Shown in pieces: positions 54,240-63,986 of a DNA stretch of 64,000 nucleotides. The stretch spans positions 98,403 through 162,402 of the forward strand of contig NZ_SWCN01000013.1 of NCBI RefSeq assembly GCF_005116575.1, in the 5' to 3' direction. The notes beneath the pieces are model-generated. The model saw only the letters and a list, made by a program, of their open reading frames with translations. It was not told where the DNA came from and ran no database searches. The stretch comes from Desulforhopalus sp. IMCC35007 (GTDB lineage Bacteria; Desulfobacterota; Desulfobulbia; Desulfobulbales; Desulfocapsaceae). Every line of letters begins with the position of its first letter. The first letter of the stretch is position 1. Both the position numbers and the translations under genes were made by a program.

Positions 54240-55112
54240 TCAGTTCCTTGGATGAAATTTTTTGTGGATGTTTTTCAGACGGTCCTGATCCACATGGGTG
54301 TAGATTTGTGTGGTTGCAATGTCCGCATGTCCCAGCATCATCTGCACCGCTCTCAGGTCTGCGCCGTGGCTGAGAAGATGAGTGGCAAAAGAGTGGCGCA
54401 GCATATGCGGAGAGATCGGTTTATCGATCCCGGCCCCAAGTGCTGTTTTTTTCACTATCTGCCAGAAGCGCAGGCGGGTCATACAGGTACCTCTGTTGGT
54501 GACAAAGAGATAGTTACTGCGTTTGTTTTTGAGAATAAAAGGACGGGCCGTTTGAAGGTAGCCGTCTATCTTCTCTTTGGCCTGCTGGCCAAAAGGGATA
54601 AGCCGTTCTTTGTTGCCTTTGCCAATCACGCGAATAAATCCTGCTCCCATATTGCATGCTGAAAGTGGCAGTTGTACCAGTTCAGACACCCGTAGACCGG
54701 TTGAGTAGAGGACATACAGCATCGTGTTGTCTCTTTTGGCGACCGGGTTTTCTCGCAGAGGGGGCTTAAGCAGGGCCTCTACTTCAGTCTGGCTGAGAGC
54801 CTTGGGCAGAGTCCGCCCGCTGCGGGGCAGGTCAATTGCTGCGAAAGGATTTTGCCTGACGTGCTCTTCCCGGAGGAGGAAACTGAAAAATGATTTTAAA
54901 ACGGAGATTCGTCTTGCGTTGGTGCGGTGGCAAACGTGTTTGAGACTGCGACAGTTTTCCAGATAATCGTGGATGAGAGACACATCGACCTTGTTGAGGT
55001 CACTTTTTTTGCTGAAGATGAGAAATTCTAAAAAAAAGGTAATATCGGCGGAATACGCCTCTATGCTGTTCTCAGCAAGTCTCCTTTCGGAGATGAGGTA
55101 ATGGAGATACAA
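54240..55112 (-). CDS. xerD: Tyrosine recombinase XerD-like
   Basis: The 290-residue protein has an N-terminal SAM-like core-binding domain (ISERRLAENSIEAYSADITFFLEFL split) and the catalytic domain. The catalytic Arg is in YSTGLRVSELVQL, the Lys in VIGKGNKERLIPF, HxLRH in HMLRHSFATHLLSHGADLRAV (split) and the nucleophilic Tyr in TTQIYTHVD. XerD resolves chromosome dimers at dif with XerC. No dif site was noticed nearby. The gene lies between the nucleotidyltransferase fusion and rpsU. Confidence 0.88.
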   Translation of the reverse strand: MYLHYLISERRLAENSIEAYSADITFFLEFLIFSKKSDLNKVDVSLIHDYLENCRSLKHVCHRTNARRISVLKSFFSFLLREEHVRQNPFAAIDLPRSGRTLPKALSQTEVEALLKPPLRENPVAKRDNTMLYVLYSTGLRVSELVQLPLSACNMGAGFIRVIGKGNKERLIPFGQQAKEKIDGYLQTARPFILKNKRSNYLFVTNRGTCMTRLRFWQIVKKTALGAGIDKPISPHMLRHSFATHLLSHGADLRAVQMMLGHADIATTQIYTHVDQDRLKNIHKKFHPRN

Positions 55113-55197
55113 CTCATGTAAAGTTGTTAATTGGGGTGGGAGAGAGATGGCTTATATACCTTAGCCCCTATGAGCATCTTAAAAGTTCAAAGGTAAT

Positions 55198-55226
55198 AAA
55201 TAGCCTGAAAACCATACAGGCTATTT
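55198..55226 (-). terminator. Hairpin terminator after rpsU
   Basis: AAATAGCCTG (55198-55207) and CAGGCTATTT (55217-55226) form a perfect 10-bp stem with a 9-nt loop, 25 bp past the rpsU stop on the minus strand. The T-tract is only TATTTATT. Confidence 0.65.
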
Positions 55227-55250
55227 ATAAAAGGCAGCCCAGATCGATTG

Positions 55251-55445
55251 TTACATCGATTTTTTCATTCTGTTGAACTTGCGGAGTTTTCTGCGAGCTT
55301 CTGCCTGCTTCCGGCGTTTTTTGACACTCGGTTTCTCGTAGTACTCACGACGCTTTAATTCTCTTTTAATGCCGTCTATCTGCAGCTTTTTTTTCAGCTG
55401 TCGGATCGCGTACTCAAGATCTCCTCGAACTTCAACTTCTATCAT
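55251..55445 (-). CDS. rpsU: 30S ribosomal protein S21
   Basis: The 64-residue basic protein matches bS21: IEVEVRGDLEYAIRQLKKK, REYYEKPSVKKRRKQAEARR split, and RKFNRMKKSM. It is the usual length. It binds the 30S platform near the anti-Shine-Dalgarno and helps initiation. GGAG precedes the ATG and a strong promoter lies upstream. Confidence 0.97.
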   Translation of the reverse strand: MIEVEVRGDLEYAIRQLKKKLQIDGIKRELKRREYYEKPSVKKRRKQAEARRKLRKFNRMKKSM

Positions 55446-55548
55446 TTCTGGCTCCGTTTAACGAATTATTTAGTTATTTTGTAAAAAGATCAATGTGTTA
55501 CGTGACTTTTCATTAAGTATCTGTAATTTCAATACAACAATCTGACTT

Positions 55549-55577
55549 ATATAATAAATAGAGAGTGGCTTTGTCAA
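55549..55577 (-). promoter_or_regulatory. rpsU promoter
   Basis: On the minus strand TTGACA (complement of 55572-55577), 17 bp, then TTATAT (complement of 55549-55554). The perfect -35 and optimal spacing fit a strong housekeeping promoter about 100 bp before rpsU. Confidence 0.7.
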
Positions 55578-56128
55578 TAATTTTTTACGGTGGTTGCAGG
55601 CTATTCGTTTCATCTTTTTACAAATGTCGTGTGTAACAGCCGTCTGATAATGAGGTGAGGTAGAGGATGTAATTCTGATTTCTGTGTTATAGGGGCCTGG
55701 TATCTCGATCAATACTTTATCATATAAAAGACTTGTTGTATCGGCGCCTAACTATTAGAATATGCAATGGGCTTGGCTTTTTGCTGCTGTTGCGGGTTTA
55801 CAGGTAATAGCAGGCGGATTTTCGTTGATCAAAACTAATGGCCTTATCAAGATTTTGACAGAGGCTGGTTGTGTGGGTTGGACGGACTTTCTCTGAGCTT
55901 GTCAAACGTGAGAGGATATTTACTATGAACAGTTAAAAAGAGCATCATGGGTGCACAGACTCATTGATGAATTTTTTAATAAAAAAGCCCTGCGTTTTGT
56001 ATTTTTACGAGAGCAAGCACTGGGTTAAAGAAATAGTTTGGCAGGCTTGCCTTGATAATTAGATGTATTAGCGTGATAATAAATTAAGTAATTAGCATCA
56101 AAATCTCAACCTGTTCAGGAGGAGACAG
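55578..56128. other. Intergenic region upstream of the prkA operon
   Basis: No convincing gene is present in these 551 bp. A 44-codon frame at 55762-55896 (starting MQWAWLFAAVAGLQV) has a membrane-like N-terminus but no ribosome-binding site, so it could be a fragment. AT-rich DNA leads to GGAGGAG just before prkA. TTGGCAGGCTTGCC at 56038-56051 recalls a sigma-54 promoter but has wrong spacing. Confidence 0.4.
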
Positions 56129-58189
56129 ATGACTGACCAGAAAAAAAACACCCTCAACCATCATATCAGTTCTGTAAAAAAAGGTGAGCGCGTCTTTGAA
56201 AATGCCTTTCAGAGTGTCAGCCGCATGGTTCTTGGCGGTGACATTGACAAGGTTGTTGTAAATGGCAAGTCGACCTTTGATTTCAGGGTGTTCCGGGAAG
56301 GAAAGAAGCATATTGTCGGCATGTATGATGAAATTAACTCTTTTGTCTCCTTTGTAAAAGACGCATCCCAGGGAGGGTCTTCCAAAGAAATGGCCTTTGT
56401 TCTGGTTGGTGAACCCGGGAACGGCAAGACCTTTCTTGTGGAATATCTTTGCTCCATGTACCGTGATTTTCTCTCAATTGCGCAAAATCGAAAATACACC
56501 TTCCGCTTTGTCGGGCTCGACAAGCTTGCTAGTTACGGCAACATCAAAACAATTGAGTCGCAAACCTATGAGGACCCCATTGTTCTTGCAATGAACCTGC
56601 ACGAGACAAAAGATGATTCGTTCAACTTTCTGGAAAGAAAACATCGGGTCGCAACTGAGACCCTTGAAATATGGAGGGAAAACTATCGTCCTCTTGGGGC
56701 TTGCTCAGCCTATATCTGGAATAATATAAGAGAACATTGTGACGGTAAACTTGACGATATGCTTGAGTTTATCGAGATCATTCCTGTGCCACTTGTGGAG
56801 AGCCTTGGCACGGTCACCGGCAAATACCCGGCAAAAGATAAAATCACCTCATCCGCCGTCGATCTCCTTGGGGAAGAATCTATTCAGCGGCTGCTCCATA
56901 TTACCGATACCAACAACCCCTATCGCTTTGACCTGCGCAGAGGTGCCCTGGCAAGGGTGGCCGGTGGCGGTATTCACTTCAGTGATGAAATATTTAAGAA
57001 TAAACGGGACCTGGTGCAGGTGTATCTGGGCATCATTCAAAACCGCAGTATCGAGATTGATGGCTATAAATGGCCCATCGACAGCCTTATCATTGCAACC
57101 AGTAATAATTCAGAATTTAACCGTTTTCTTGAAGAAAAAGAGGAGGCGCCCATTATTGACAGGTGCCGTATCTGCTACGTCTCGCACAATACCAACTATG
57201 TTCTGCAAAGGGATCTGACGGCCTATGCCATAGGCAATGAATCGAAGACCACGCTGACAGGTGATGTCATGCATCAGGACCCTAACCTTAATTACGCGGC
57301 ATCTGTAGGCACGGTGCTCACCCGACTACCGCGCTCGGAAAAACTTACCCCCATTGAAACCATGAAGCTTGCAGCCGGAGAGGTGGCAGGGGAAAAAAGT
57401 CTGAAGACCCTGTCTGAGGTGATAGATACCCTCAGTCAGGAGCACGATATAACGAAACGTTTTGGTCAGAAAGGTCTGGGCCAGAGGAACCTTGGTCGTT
57501 CCATCCAGCTTATGCTTGAGAGTTCGGAAACAAATGAAGGCAAGTGCATGTTTGGCTACGATGTCTTCCACGCTCTGGAGAGGATCATTCTCGATTACGT
57601 CTCTGAGGCAAAGGACAGGGCGAAGTTTTTAGATGATCTTAAGATAGCCAAAGGGCTGTATCGTGAACGGATAATGACGGAGATGTTTAACGCCTACATG
57701 GATGAACCCCTGGCAATCAGAAAAGATGTGATGAATTACGTCAACATGATCATCGGGATCGATGCGGAGAATCTCGGGGGAGACAAGATGTGGAAATATA
57801 AAAATCCCCAGACCGGAGAACTCCAGGCCTTAAAGATTGATGAGCGTCACATAAACTCAGTTGAGGACTGTCTGGGCCTGAAAACCATCGAGCAGAAAGA
57901 TTCGTTCCGCACCTCTATTCGTAAGATTTACGGGCAGAAAATTTCTGTAACTCCGGGGTACGATTTCATGGATAATCTGGAGCTGGTAAAGGCTGTCACC
58001 GACGTGCGGCTCAAGTCTGATATTGCGGGATCAGGAAGTCTGATTGGTGCACTGGCCAATCGTACCAATGAGGAGAATCAGAAGCTTTATGATCGCATGA
58101 TACAGACAATGCTCGGCAAACTGGGCTACTGTACAACCTGTGCGCAAAAGACCATAGAATATTTCTGTACCCAGGTTGACGAAAATTAG
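56129..58189 (+). CDS. prkA: PrkA-family serine protein kinase / AAA protein (first copy)
   Basis: The 686-residue protein has Walker A GEPGNGKT (about 93-100), Walker B-like GGGIHFSDEIFKNK (about 285) and the sensor segment SLIIATSNNSEF (about 325). The PrkA C-terminal kinase-related region ends with YCTTCAQKTIEYF. In Bacillus and Escherichia coli (YeaG) PrkA acts in stationary-phase or stress adaptation; activity as kinase or AAA protease is debated. A GGAGGAG ribosome-binding site precedes the ATG. It leads the operon prkA-yeaH-spoVR-prkA2, the standard partnership seen in proteobacteria. Confidence 0.9.
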   Translation: MTDQKKNTLNHHISSVKKGERVFENAFQSVSRMVLGGDIDKVVVNGKSTFDFRVFREGKKHIVGMYDEINSFVSFVKDASQGGSSKEMAFVLVGEPGNGKTFLVEYLCSMYRDFLSIAQNRKYTFRFVGLDKLASYGNIKTIESQTYEDPIVLAMNLHETKDDSFNFLERKHRVATETLEIWRENYRPLGACSAYIWNNIREHCDGKLDDMLEFIEIIPVPLVESLGTVTGKYPAKDKITSSAVDLLGEESIQRLLHITDTNNPYRFDLRRGALARVAGGGIHFSDEIFKNKRDLVQVYLGIIQNRSIEIDGYKWPIDSLIIATSNNSEFNRFLEEKEEAPIIDRCRICYVSHNTNYVLQRDLTAYAIGNESKTTLTGDVMHQDPNLNYAASVGTVLTRLPRSEKLTPIETMKLAAGEVAGEKSLKTLSEVIDTLSQEHDITKRFGQKGLGQRNLGRSIQLMLESSETNEGKCMFGYDVFHALERIILDYVSEAKDRAKFLDDLKIAKGLYRERIMTEMFNAYMDEPLAIRKDVMNYVNMIIGIDAENLGGDKMWKYKNPQTGELQALKIDERHINSVEDCLGLKTIEQKDSFRTSIRKIYGQKISVTPGYDFMDNLELVKAVTDVRLKSDIAGSGSLIGALANRTNEENQKLYDRMIQTMLGKLGYCTTCAQKTIEYFCTQVDEN

Positions 58190-58250
58190 GGGGGTGGGAT
58201 ATGTCGATAAATCCATATATGTTGTCTCCCCCGCCTCAGTGGAGTGTGCG

Positions 58251-59636
58251 ATGAAGACCGATCTTCAGTCTTTGTATCAGGAGCAGAAGGAAAAAGGACT
58301 TACCCCGCAACAGGATAAGATGATCCGGCGTGAGCTGGAGCTGTCTGAAGCTGGGGCTTTTCATCACACAGCCGTTGTTTCCGGAGGTAAAAGTCTATAC
58401 GGGTACAATGATCTGGAGATGCTCCATAATGGTTCACCACCAAACCTTATCGCGCTTACGACGGTCCACTCTCTGGATTACCTTCTTGAAAAGGATAAAC
58501 AGCGGCAGAAAGACGGTTTCCCACGGAAAATAAGGGTGGGAAAGATGGTAAAGCCGAGCAAGGACGGGGACGACAAGATCGTCATTGTTCCGACGACGGT
58601 TGAAGAAAAATTATTCCACGATAAGATTCGGATAAATGAAGAGGGGGAAGGTGGGGATGGAGATCCTTCTTCAGGGCAAGGGGGGGCCGGCGATGGTGAG
58701 GAAGGTGAGGTTATTGGTGAGGAGTCCGTACGCCCGGATAGTGGAGGTCAGGGAGGGGCAGGAAAGGGCGAAGGTGGAGAACATGATGTCGAGTCAAATG
58801 CCTATGATCTTGGTCGTATCCTCACAGAGCAGTTTGAACTCCCTAATCTTAAAGACAAAGGCAAGAAAAAATCCCTGACAAAATACACCTACGATCTGAC
58901 AGATAGAAACCGTGGATTCGGCCAGATTCTCGATAAAAAGGCAACCCTGCGAAGGATCATGCAGACCAATATTGCTTTGCAGAGGATTAAAGCGGGTGAA
59001 ATGGTCGATAGTCAGGGACTTATCATTTCACCGAAAGACAGGGTGTATAGGATTTTATCCAAAGAAAAGGATTATGAATCCCAGGCCGTCGTTTTTTTTG
59101 TCCGGGATTATTCCGGCTCTATGGGCGGGAAGCCCACGGAACTGATCGTCAACCAGCATGTGCTCATCTATTCGTGGTTGATCTACCAGTATAAAAATCA
59201 GGTGGATACCCGCTTTATCCTCCACGATACCGAAGCCAAAGAGGTTGAAAATTTTTCAATCTACTACAATTCCAGTGTTGCCGGGGGGACCCAGGTGGCA
59301 ACCGCATATAAACTCGTCAATTCTATTGTCGAAGAAGAGTCATTGGCGAAAGACAACAATATCTATGTCTTTCATGGTACCGATGGGGATGACTGGGACA
59401 CCAAGGGTGATAAGGCCATTCCCGAACTCAAAAAAATTCTCGGCTATGCCAGTCGGGTCGGTGTGACCATCGCGGAAAATGGCTATGGCATTTCCGGCCA
59501 GACCGAGGTCGAGAGATATTTGAAGCGATCCGGTCTTCTTGAGGAAAGAAAGGAGGTGTTGAGACTGGATGTGATCACCCGGGAGAGTACCGAAGCGCGC
59601 TTGATTGATGGTATCAGGGAGCTTATTTCAGAGTAA
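58251..59636 (+). CDS. yeaH: YeaH/YhbH family (DUF444) VWA-like protein
   Basis: The start at 58251 has GGAG seven bases upstream and gives 461 residues. The N-terminal half includes a Gly/Glu-rich low-complexity linker (about 125-185, GGDGDPSSGQGGAGDGEEGE split). The C-terminal half is a von Willebrand A-like domain with the MIDAS motif DYSGSMGG (about 286), HDTEAKEV and GGTQVATAY (second MIDAS Thr), and FHGTDGDDW. YeaH is the constant partner of PrkA and SpoVR; the MIDAS site suggests Mg-dependent protein binding with the AAA ATPase. Confidence 0.9.
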   Translation: MKTDLQSLYQEQKEKGLTPQQDKMIRRELELSEAGAFHHTAVVSGGKSLYGYNDLEMLHNGSPPNLIALTTVHSLDYLLEKDKQRQKDGFPRKIRVGKMVKPSKDGDDKIVIVPTTVEEKLFHDKIRINEEGEGGDGDPSSGQGGAGDGEEGEVIGEESVRPDSGGQGGAGKGEGGEHDVESNAYDLGRILTEQFELPNLKDKGKKKSLTKYTYDLTDRNRGFGQILDKKATLRRIMQTNIALQRIKAGEMVDSQGLIISPKDRVYRILSKEKDYESQAVVFFVRDYSGSMGGKPTELIVNQHVLIYSWLIYQYKNQVDTRFILHDTEAKEVENFSIYYNSSVAGGTQVATAYKLVNSIVEEESLAKDNNIYVFHGTDGDDWDTKGDKAIPELKKILGYASRVGVTIAENGYGISGQTEVERYLKRSGLLEERKEVLRLDVITRESTEARLIDGIRELISE

Positions 59637-59655
59637 TATAGTCTTGCGAGGCCCT

Positions 59656-61284
59656 ATGGAACTTATCAGCCAACATGCAAAAAAGATCATGGAAGGGTGT
59701 AAGGAGCGGGCATGGGATGCAGGTTTGCAATTTCAGGACGAGAGTCTTGAATATATTGTCACCAACAGGGATTTTGTGCAACTCTCTCCCAAAAACATGA
59801 TCCCCACTCTCTACGATTATTGGGTTCAGGATGTGGAGGTGTTAAAAGAGCAGGGCCAGTATGAACTCTACCCCAATAATCCCTATGAGACAGTGATCAA
59901 CACCAGGCCGCCTATTTCCTACTACAACGATAATAACCCGGATTGGCTCAATGTCATGATTTTCTATCATGTATTGGGGCATATCGATTTTTTTCAGAAT
60001 AATCTCTATTTCAGGCACACCTGGGACTATGATTTTGCAAGTAAGGCGCTGTCTGACAAACGTCTCATCGCCAAACTGAGGTCCGAGAAGGGTCGATGGG
60101 TTGACTATATTATTGAGTTCTCCCGCTCCATAGATAATCTGGTGGGATATTTTGATTTACTCTCCTCCTATACAACCAAACCAGAAAAGCTGACACGCTT
60201 AGACTATTATTTTGATGTTTTTCTGCAGGAGGATAAAGAGCATAGTATCAGCCGCTACGTAAGCGAAATTGAGAGCTATAATACATTCATGCGTGATTAT
60301 CCCGATGACTACCAGAACCATTTTCTTGATCGGGTGAAATCCAAATACGCTGAGTTTGAATCCCATTACAAAAAGGCGGTAAAGGCAAGAAAGGCGAAGA
60401 ACCAGAAACTGGACCTTCTCCAGTTTTTAATGGCCCATTCCGATTTTCTCAACAGGGAAGAAAACAAATGGATGCTATCAGTCATTGAGATGGTGCGATC
60501 GACCTCTCTGTATTTTCAGCCGCAGATCAGAACGAAGATCCTCAACGAAGGCTGGGCAAGTTATTGGCATGAAACTCTTTTTCTGCAAGATGACAGGATT
60601 CGTGGTCATGAAGTGGATTATGGGGTGATCAATGCCAAGGTCACTTCCATGCCCCGAGTGGGCCTGAACCCGTATGCCCTTGGCATGAGACTTTTTTATT
60701 ATCTTGAAGAGATGACCAATAAAGGCAAGATTTCTTACGCTTACCAGCGTCTCCACAATCTGCAGAATCGAGAACAGTTCGACAGTAAAACTTGCCTTGG
60801 CAGGGATTATATTTTCTCTATCCGGGAAAATTATTGTGATGCAATGTTTATCAACACCTTTATCGATCAAGATTTTGTCGATCTGCATAAGCTATTTGTG
60901 GTGGACAAGCGATTGAACAAACAGCGTATGACCTGGGAGTATTATGTTAAATCACGAAAGGCGGAGCATTACAAGAAGATGGTTGCCGATTCCCTGTATC
61001 ATCCTCCCGCTGTTAAGATTGACGTCGATGATGACGGCACCCTTGTCATAAATCATATTTTTGAAGGAAAACCCTTGCATCGAGATTATATCGGCGGCTC
61101 TCTCATGGGAATAGAATTTTTGTGGGGGAGGAAGGTGGTTCTTTTCACCCATGAACCGGATCCGGTAAAAACAGAGGACGCGGCACCCGATATTCCAGAG
61201 GAAGTGGAGAGCAGAGAACTCGTCTGGAAAAGGGTGAAATATACCATGGCTGAAAAAAAACTTGCACGAAGGGTGATAGACTGA
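59656..61284 (+). CDS. spoVR: SpoVR family protein
   Basis: The ATG at 59656 follows GCGAGG and gives 542 residues. SpoVR features are the cluster NDNNPDWLNVMIFYHVLGHIDFF split (His-rich helix with YHVLGHIDFFQNN), LNEGWASYWHE (about 298) and GLNPYALGMRLF. The helix-rich protein with HxxxH-like and EGWASYWHE segments suggests a metalloprotein fold, but activity is unknown. SpoVR affects spore cortex in Bacillus; in non-sporulating bacteria it forms an operon with PrkA and YeaH. It starts 19 bp after yeaH. Confidence 0.9.
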   Translation: MELISQHAKKIMEGCKERAWDAGLQFQDESLEYIVTNRDFVQLSPKNMIPTLYDYWVQDVEVLKEQGQYELYPNNPYETVINTRPPISYYNDNNPDWLNVMIFYHVLGHIDFFQNNLYFRHTWDYDFASKALSDKRLIAKLRSEKGRWVDYIIEFSRSIDNLVGYFDLLSSYTTKPEKLTRLDYYFDVFLQEDKEHSISRYVSEIESYNTFMRDYPDDYQNHFLDRVKSKYAEFESHYKKAVKARKAKNQKLDLLQFLMAHSDFLNREENKWMLSVIEMVRSTSLYFQPQIRTKILNEGWASYWHETLFLQDDRIRGHEVDYGVINAKVTSMPRVGLNPYALGMRLFYYLEEMTNKGKISYAYQRLHNLQNREQFDSKTCLGRDYIFSIRENYCDAMFINTFIDQDFVDLHKLFVVDKRLNKQRMTWEYYVKSRKAEHYKKMVADSLYHPPAVKIDVDDDGTLVINHIFEGKPLHRDYIGGSLMGIEFLWGRKVVLFTHEPDPVKTEDAAPDIPEEVESRELVWKRVKYTMAEKKLARRVID

Positions 61285-61394
61285 AAGCGGACTGAACAGT
61301 TGAGGGTTCTTTCTGGTACTGCGTTTCTATGAGCCATTATCTGAGTCCAGATTCGTTTTTGAAAAAAGTAGAGGAATGGTGAAAGGGGGAAAAG

Positions 61395-63683
61395 ATGCAT
61401 GATCTGAGTAAAGCCATGGCACATTTTAACGTCTTAAAGGACGGCCTGGATCAGTCCCCGATTTTGACCTTTAATCAATTCCTGCAGGAAGCAGCGGCAA
61501 ATCCTCAACGGGTTGTCCGGGATGTGTATCAGATCTATGGGGACATGATCAATACCTTTGTCGATGATGGGTATGACGAATATGGCAACGACCCTGAATC
61601 CATTCAGTTTTTAAAATATGATTGTAGTAGACTCTTTGTAGAAGGCTCAGACAGACCGTTTTTTGCGGACAGGCTTTTTTCCAACAGGCTGATACGCCAT
61701 GCGGAAAGCTTTAAAGTTGGTGCCAAGCAGAACAAGATTTACATTTTTGAAGGCCCCCACGGCAGCGGTAAGTCAACTTTTTTGAACAACCTGCTGCGCA
61801 AATTTGAAGAATACGCCAACTCACCTGAAGGGAGGAGGTTTGAAGTGGTCTGGCGTCTCAAACATGATTCCTCTGAGAAAGGTGCATCCGACCATCTCAA
61901 CGATCTGAAAAAAAAGCTTGTCAGAGTCCTGGTAAATGAAGGACAAAACGCTCTCGTCCAAGAGCTTGAAAATGGTTGTCTGGAGGAAATCGATCCAGGT
62001 GGGTATTTCAATGTTCCCTGTCCAAGCCATGATCACCCGCTTCTGCTCGTGCCAAAGGATATTCGACGAAAATTTTTTGATGATCTCTTTGAGGACGGAG
62101 AGTTCAAATGGCAGCTCTTCACGGAGAAAAAATATGAATGGCTTTTTCATGACGAGCCCTGCACCATCTGCGTGTCGCTCTTTGAGGAGCTTCTTAAAAA
62201 AATTAAAGATCCATTTAAGGTCATGGAATGCATCCATGCCCGCCCCTACAGCTTTAACCGGCGACTCGGTGAGGGCGTTTCCGTATTTAATCCAGGGGAT
62301 AAGCCTCTCTCTAAAACGGTTATGACCAATCCCAATATCCAGCGCAGTCTTGATGGCCTGTTTTGTGGACAGAATCCGGTAAGCTATGTCTATTCCCGTT
62401 ACGCCAAGACCAATAACGGTATCTATGCCCTGATGGATATTAAGTCCCATAACAGTGATCGTTTGATGGAACTGCACAATATTATCAGTGATGGTGTGCA
62501 TAAGGTTGAGGATACCGAGGAAAAAGTGACCTCACTCCTCTTTGCCCTGATGAATCCAGAGGATAAAAAGCTCCTCAGTGATCTTCATGCCTTCACCGAC
62601 AGAATTGAATATATCAACATACCTTACGTTCTTGATCTGCAGACGGAGGTGGAAATCTACAGGGAGAATTTTGGTAAACACATCGATGAGAGCTTTTTAC
62701 CAAGGGTTCTTCATAATTTTGCCCGGGTCATTATCGCAACACGGCTGCGAACACAATCTGAGGCCATGCAGAGCTGGATACGTACCCCAGAAAAGTACCA
62801 ACTCTACTGCGATACCAATCTGCAACTGCTTAAAATGGAGATTTACACAGGTTATATTCCCGAGTGGTTGTCTGAAGATGATGTGAATAATTTTACGGCA
62901 AAAAAAAGACAGAAAATTATTGCGGAATCAGAGGGTGATGGCTGGAAAGGTTTTTCAGGCCGTGATTCCATCAGGCTATTCAACGAGTTTTATTCGATGT
63001 ATGCAGGGGAAGATAAGTTGATCGATATGTCCATGCTGGGCACTTTTTTTCGTAAGTATTGCAAGCTGGACCCAGATATCCTGCCCAAGGGGTTTTTGGA
63101 TTCTTTGTTGAGGATGCATAACTTTACCGTTCTGCAGGAAGTAAAGGAGTCCCTCTATTATTATAACGAGGAGCAGATTGCCAAAGATATCATTAACTAT
63201 GTTTTCGCCGTAAATTTTGAACCGGATACTGTGGAGTTTTGTGAATTTACACGAGAAAAACTTGAAATTACTGAGAGCTTTTTCAGGCGCTTTGAAGGCA
63301 GAGTTCAAATTGATGAGGCTGCGGCCAAGGGATTTCGCAGCAGCGTGCAAAAGGCCTATACGACCAATGCCTTACCCCAGGAAATGCTGCGAGACGGCCG
63401 GAAGATATCCGACACCAGTCTCTTTAAAACGCTCCATGAAAAGTATGTTTATAATCTCAAGGAAAAAGTGCTTGAACCTTTTATGAAAAATGAAAACTTT
63501 CGTAGAGCGATAAAAGATTATGATCTTGAAGGATTTAAGACATACGACAAGAGGATTCAGAGTGATGTGACCTTCATGATAGAAAATTTACAGCACAAAT
63601 TTCGTTACTCCAGACAGGGTGCGAAAGAGATCTGTATCTATGTGGTTGATAATAACCTCGCCAGGATTTTTTCAAATACCTGA
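61395..63683 (+). CDS. Second, divergent PrkA-family AAA protein
   Basis: The 762-residue protein is a longer relative of PrkA, with Walker A GPHGSGKST (about 118-126). The PrkA insertion with putative metal ligands CPSHDHPLLLVP (about 209) and DEPCTIC (about 256) is present. Further features are NGIYALMDIKSHN, the sensor-like VTSLLFALMNPED and a C-terminal kinase-like region. The first PrkA here lacks the CPSHDH/CTIC element, so the two copies are not recent duplicates. It is 110 bp downstream of spoVR in the same direction, with AAAGGGG before the ATG. It probably forms a paralogous complex with the other three products. Confidence 0.83.
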   Translation: MHDLSKAMAHFNVLKDGLDQSPILTFNQFLQEAAANPQRVVRDVYQIYGDMINTFVDDGYDEYGNDPESIQFLKYDCSRLFVEGSDRPFFADRLFSNRLIRHAESFKVGAKQNKIYIFEGPHGSGKSTFLNNLLRKFEEYANSPEGRRFEVVWRLKHDSSEKGASDHLNDLKKKLVRVLVNEGQNALVQELENGCLEEIDPGGYFNVPCPSHDHPLLLVPKDIRRKFFDDLFEDGEFKWQLFTEKKYEWLFHDEPCTICVSLFEELLKKIKDPFKVMECIHARPYSFNRRLGEGVSVFNPGDKPLSKTVMTNPNIQRSLDGLFCGQNPVSYVYSRYAKTNNGIYALMDIKSHNSDRLMELHNIISDGVHKVEDTEEKVTSLLFALMNPEDKKLLSDLHAFTDRIEYINIPYVLDLQTEVEIYRENFGKHIDESFLPRVLHNFARVIIATRLRTQSEAMQSWIRTPEKYQLYCDTNLQLLKMEIYTGYIPEWLSEDDVNNFTAKKRQKIIAESEGDGWKGFSGRDSIRLFNEFYSMYAGEDKLIDMSMLGTFFRKYCKLDPDILPKGFLDSLLRMHNFTVLQEVKESLYYYNEEQIAKDIINYVFAVNFEPDTVEFCEFTREKLEITESFFRRFEGRVQIDEAAAKGFRSSVQKAYTTNALPQEMLRDGRKISDTSLFKTLHEKYVYNLKEKVLEPFMKNENFRRAIKDYDLEGFKTYDKRIQSDVTFMIENLQHKFRYSRQGAKEICIYVVDNNLARIFSNT

Positions 63684-63959
63684 TATTTTATCAGAGTTGT
63701 CTGGCCAGGTAGGTGGAGAAGTGTGACTGGGGGCCAGATATAACCTCCTTGTTTCCAGGTAAATGATGTAGCCCGTTCAGAGAGCTTGCAGCAGGCCTCT
63801 GCCGCGTCAGGGTGTGGCCTTTCCTTTTAATTTTTTATGAAATTCAAGAAAAAAGGTACAATCAGATTTACAGCCTGAGTTCCCGGAATTGTGTAACGAT
63901 GAAAATACAGTAACCCTATAATAATGTGTTAAATAATACGATTTTCCTTGCATAAAACA
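63684..63959 (+). other. Intergenic region downstream of prkA2
   Basis: No gene is seen. TATAAT at 63917-63922 could be a -10 box. TTGTGTAACGAT near 63889-63900 contains TGTAACGA, a half-site of the palindrome at 63960-63986. Confidence 0.4.
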
Positions 63960-63986
63960 TCGTTACAATATATATTATTGTAACGA
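63960..63986 (+). promoter_or_regulatory. Perfect operator-like palindrome before the next gene
   Basis: TCGTTACAATA (63960-63970) and TATTGTAACGA (63976-63986) are perfect 11-bp inverted arms around TATAT. The sequence AAAGGAGG follows at once, so the palindrome lies in the leader of a gene starting just outside the window. A dimeric repressor site is the simplest reading. Confidence 0.6.

Noticed and set aside
54240..55112. XerD-like recombinase as integrase of a genomic island
   Set aside because: It sits among housekeeping genes (rpsU, tRNA nucleotidyltransferase) with no tRNA target, direct repeats or phage genes nearby.
55470..55712. 80-codon minus-strand frame upstream of rpsU
   Set aside because: It overlaps the rpsU promoter, lacks a ribosome-binding site and has no recognisable features.
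56038..56051. Sigma-54-like promoter TTGGCAGGCTTGCC before prkA
   Set aside because: The distance between GG and GC is seven bases instead of the required ten.
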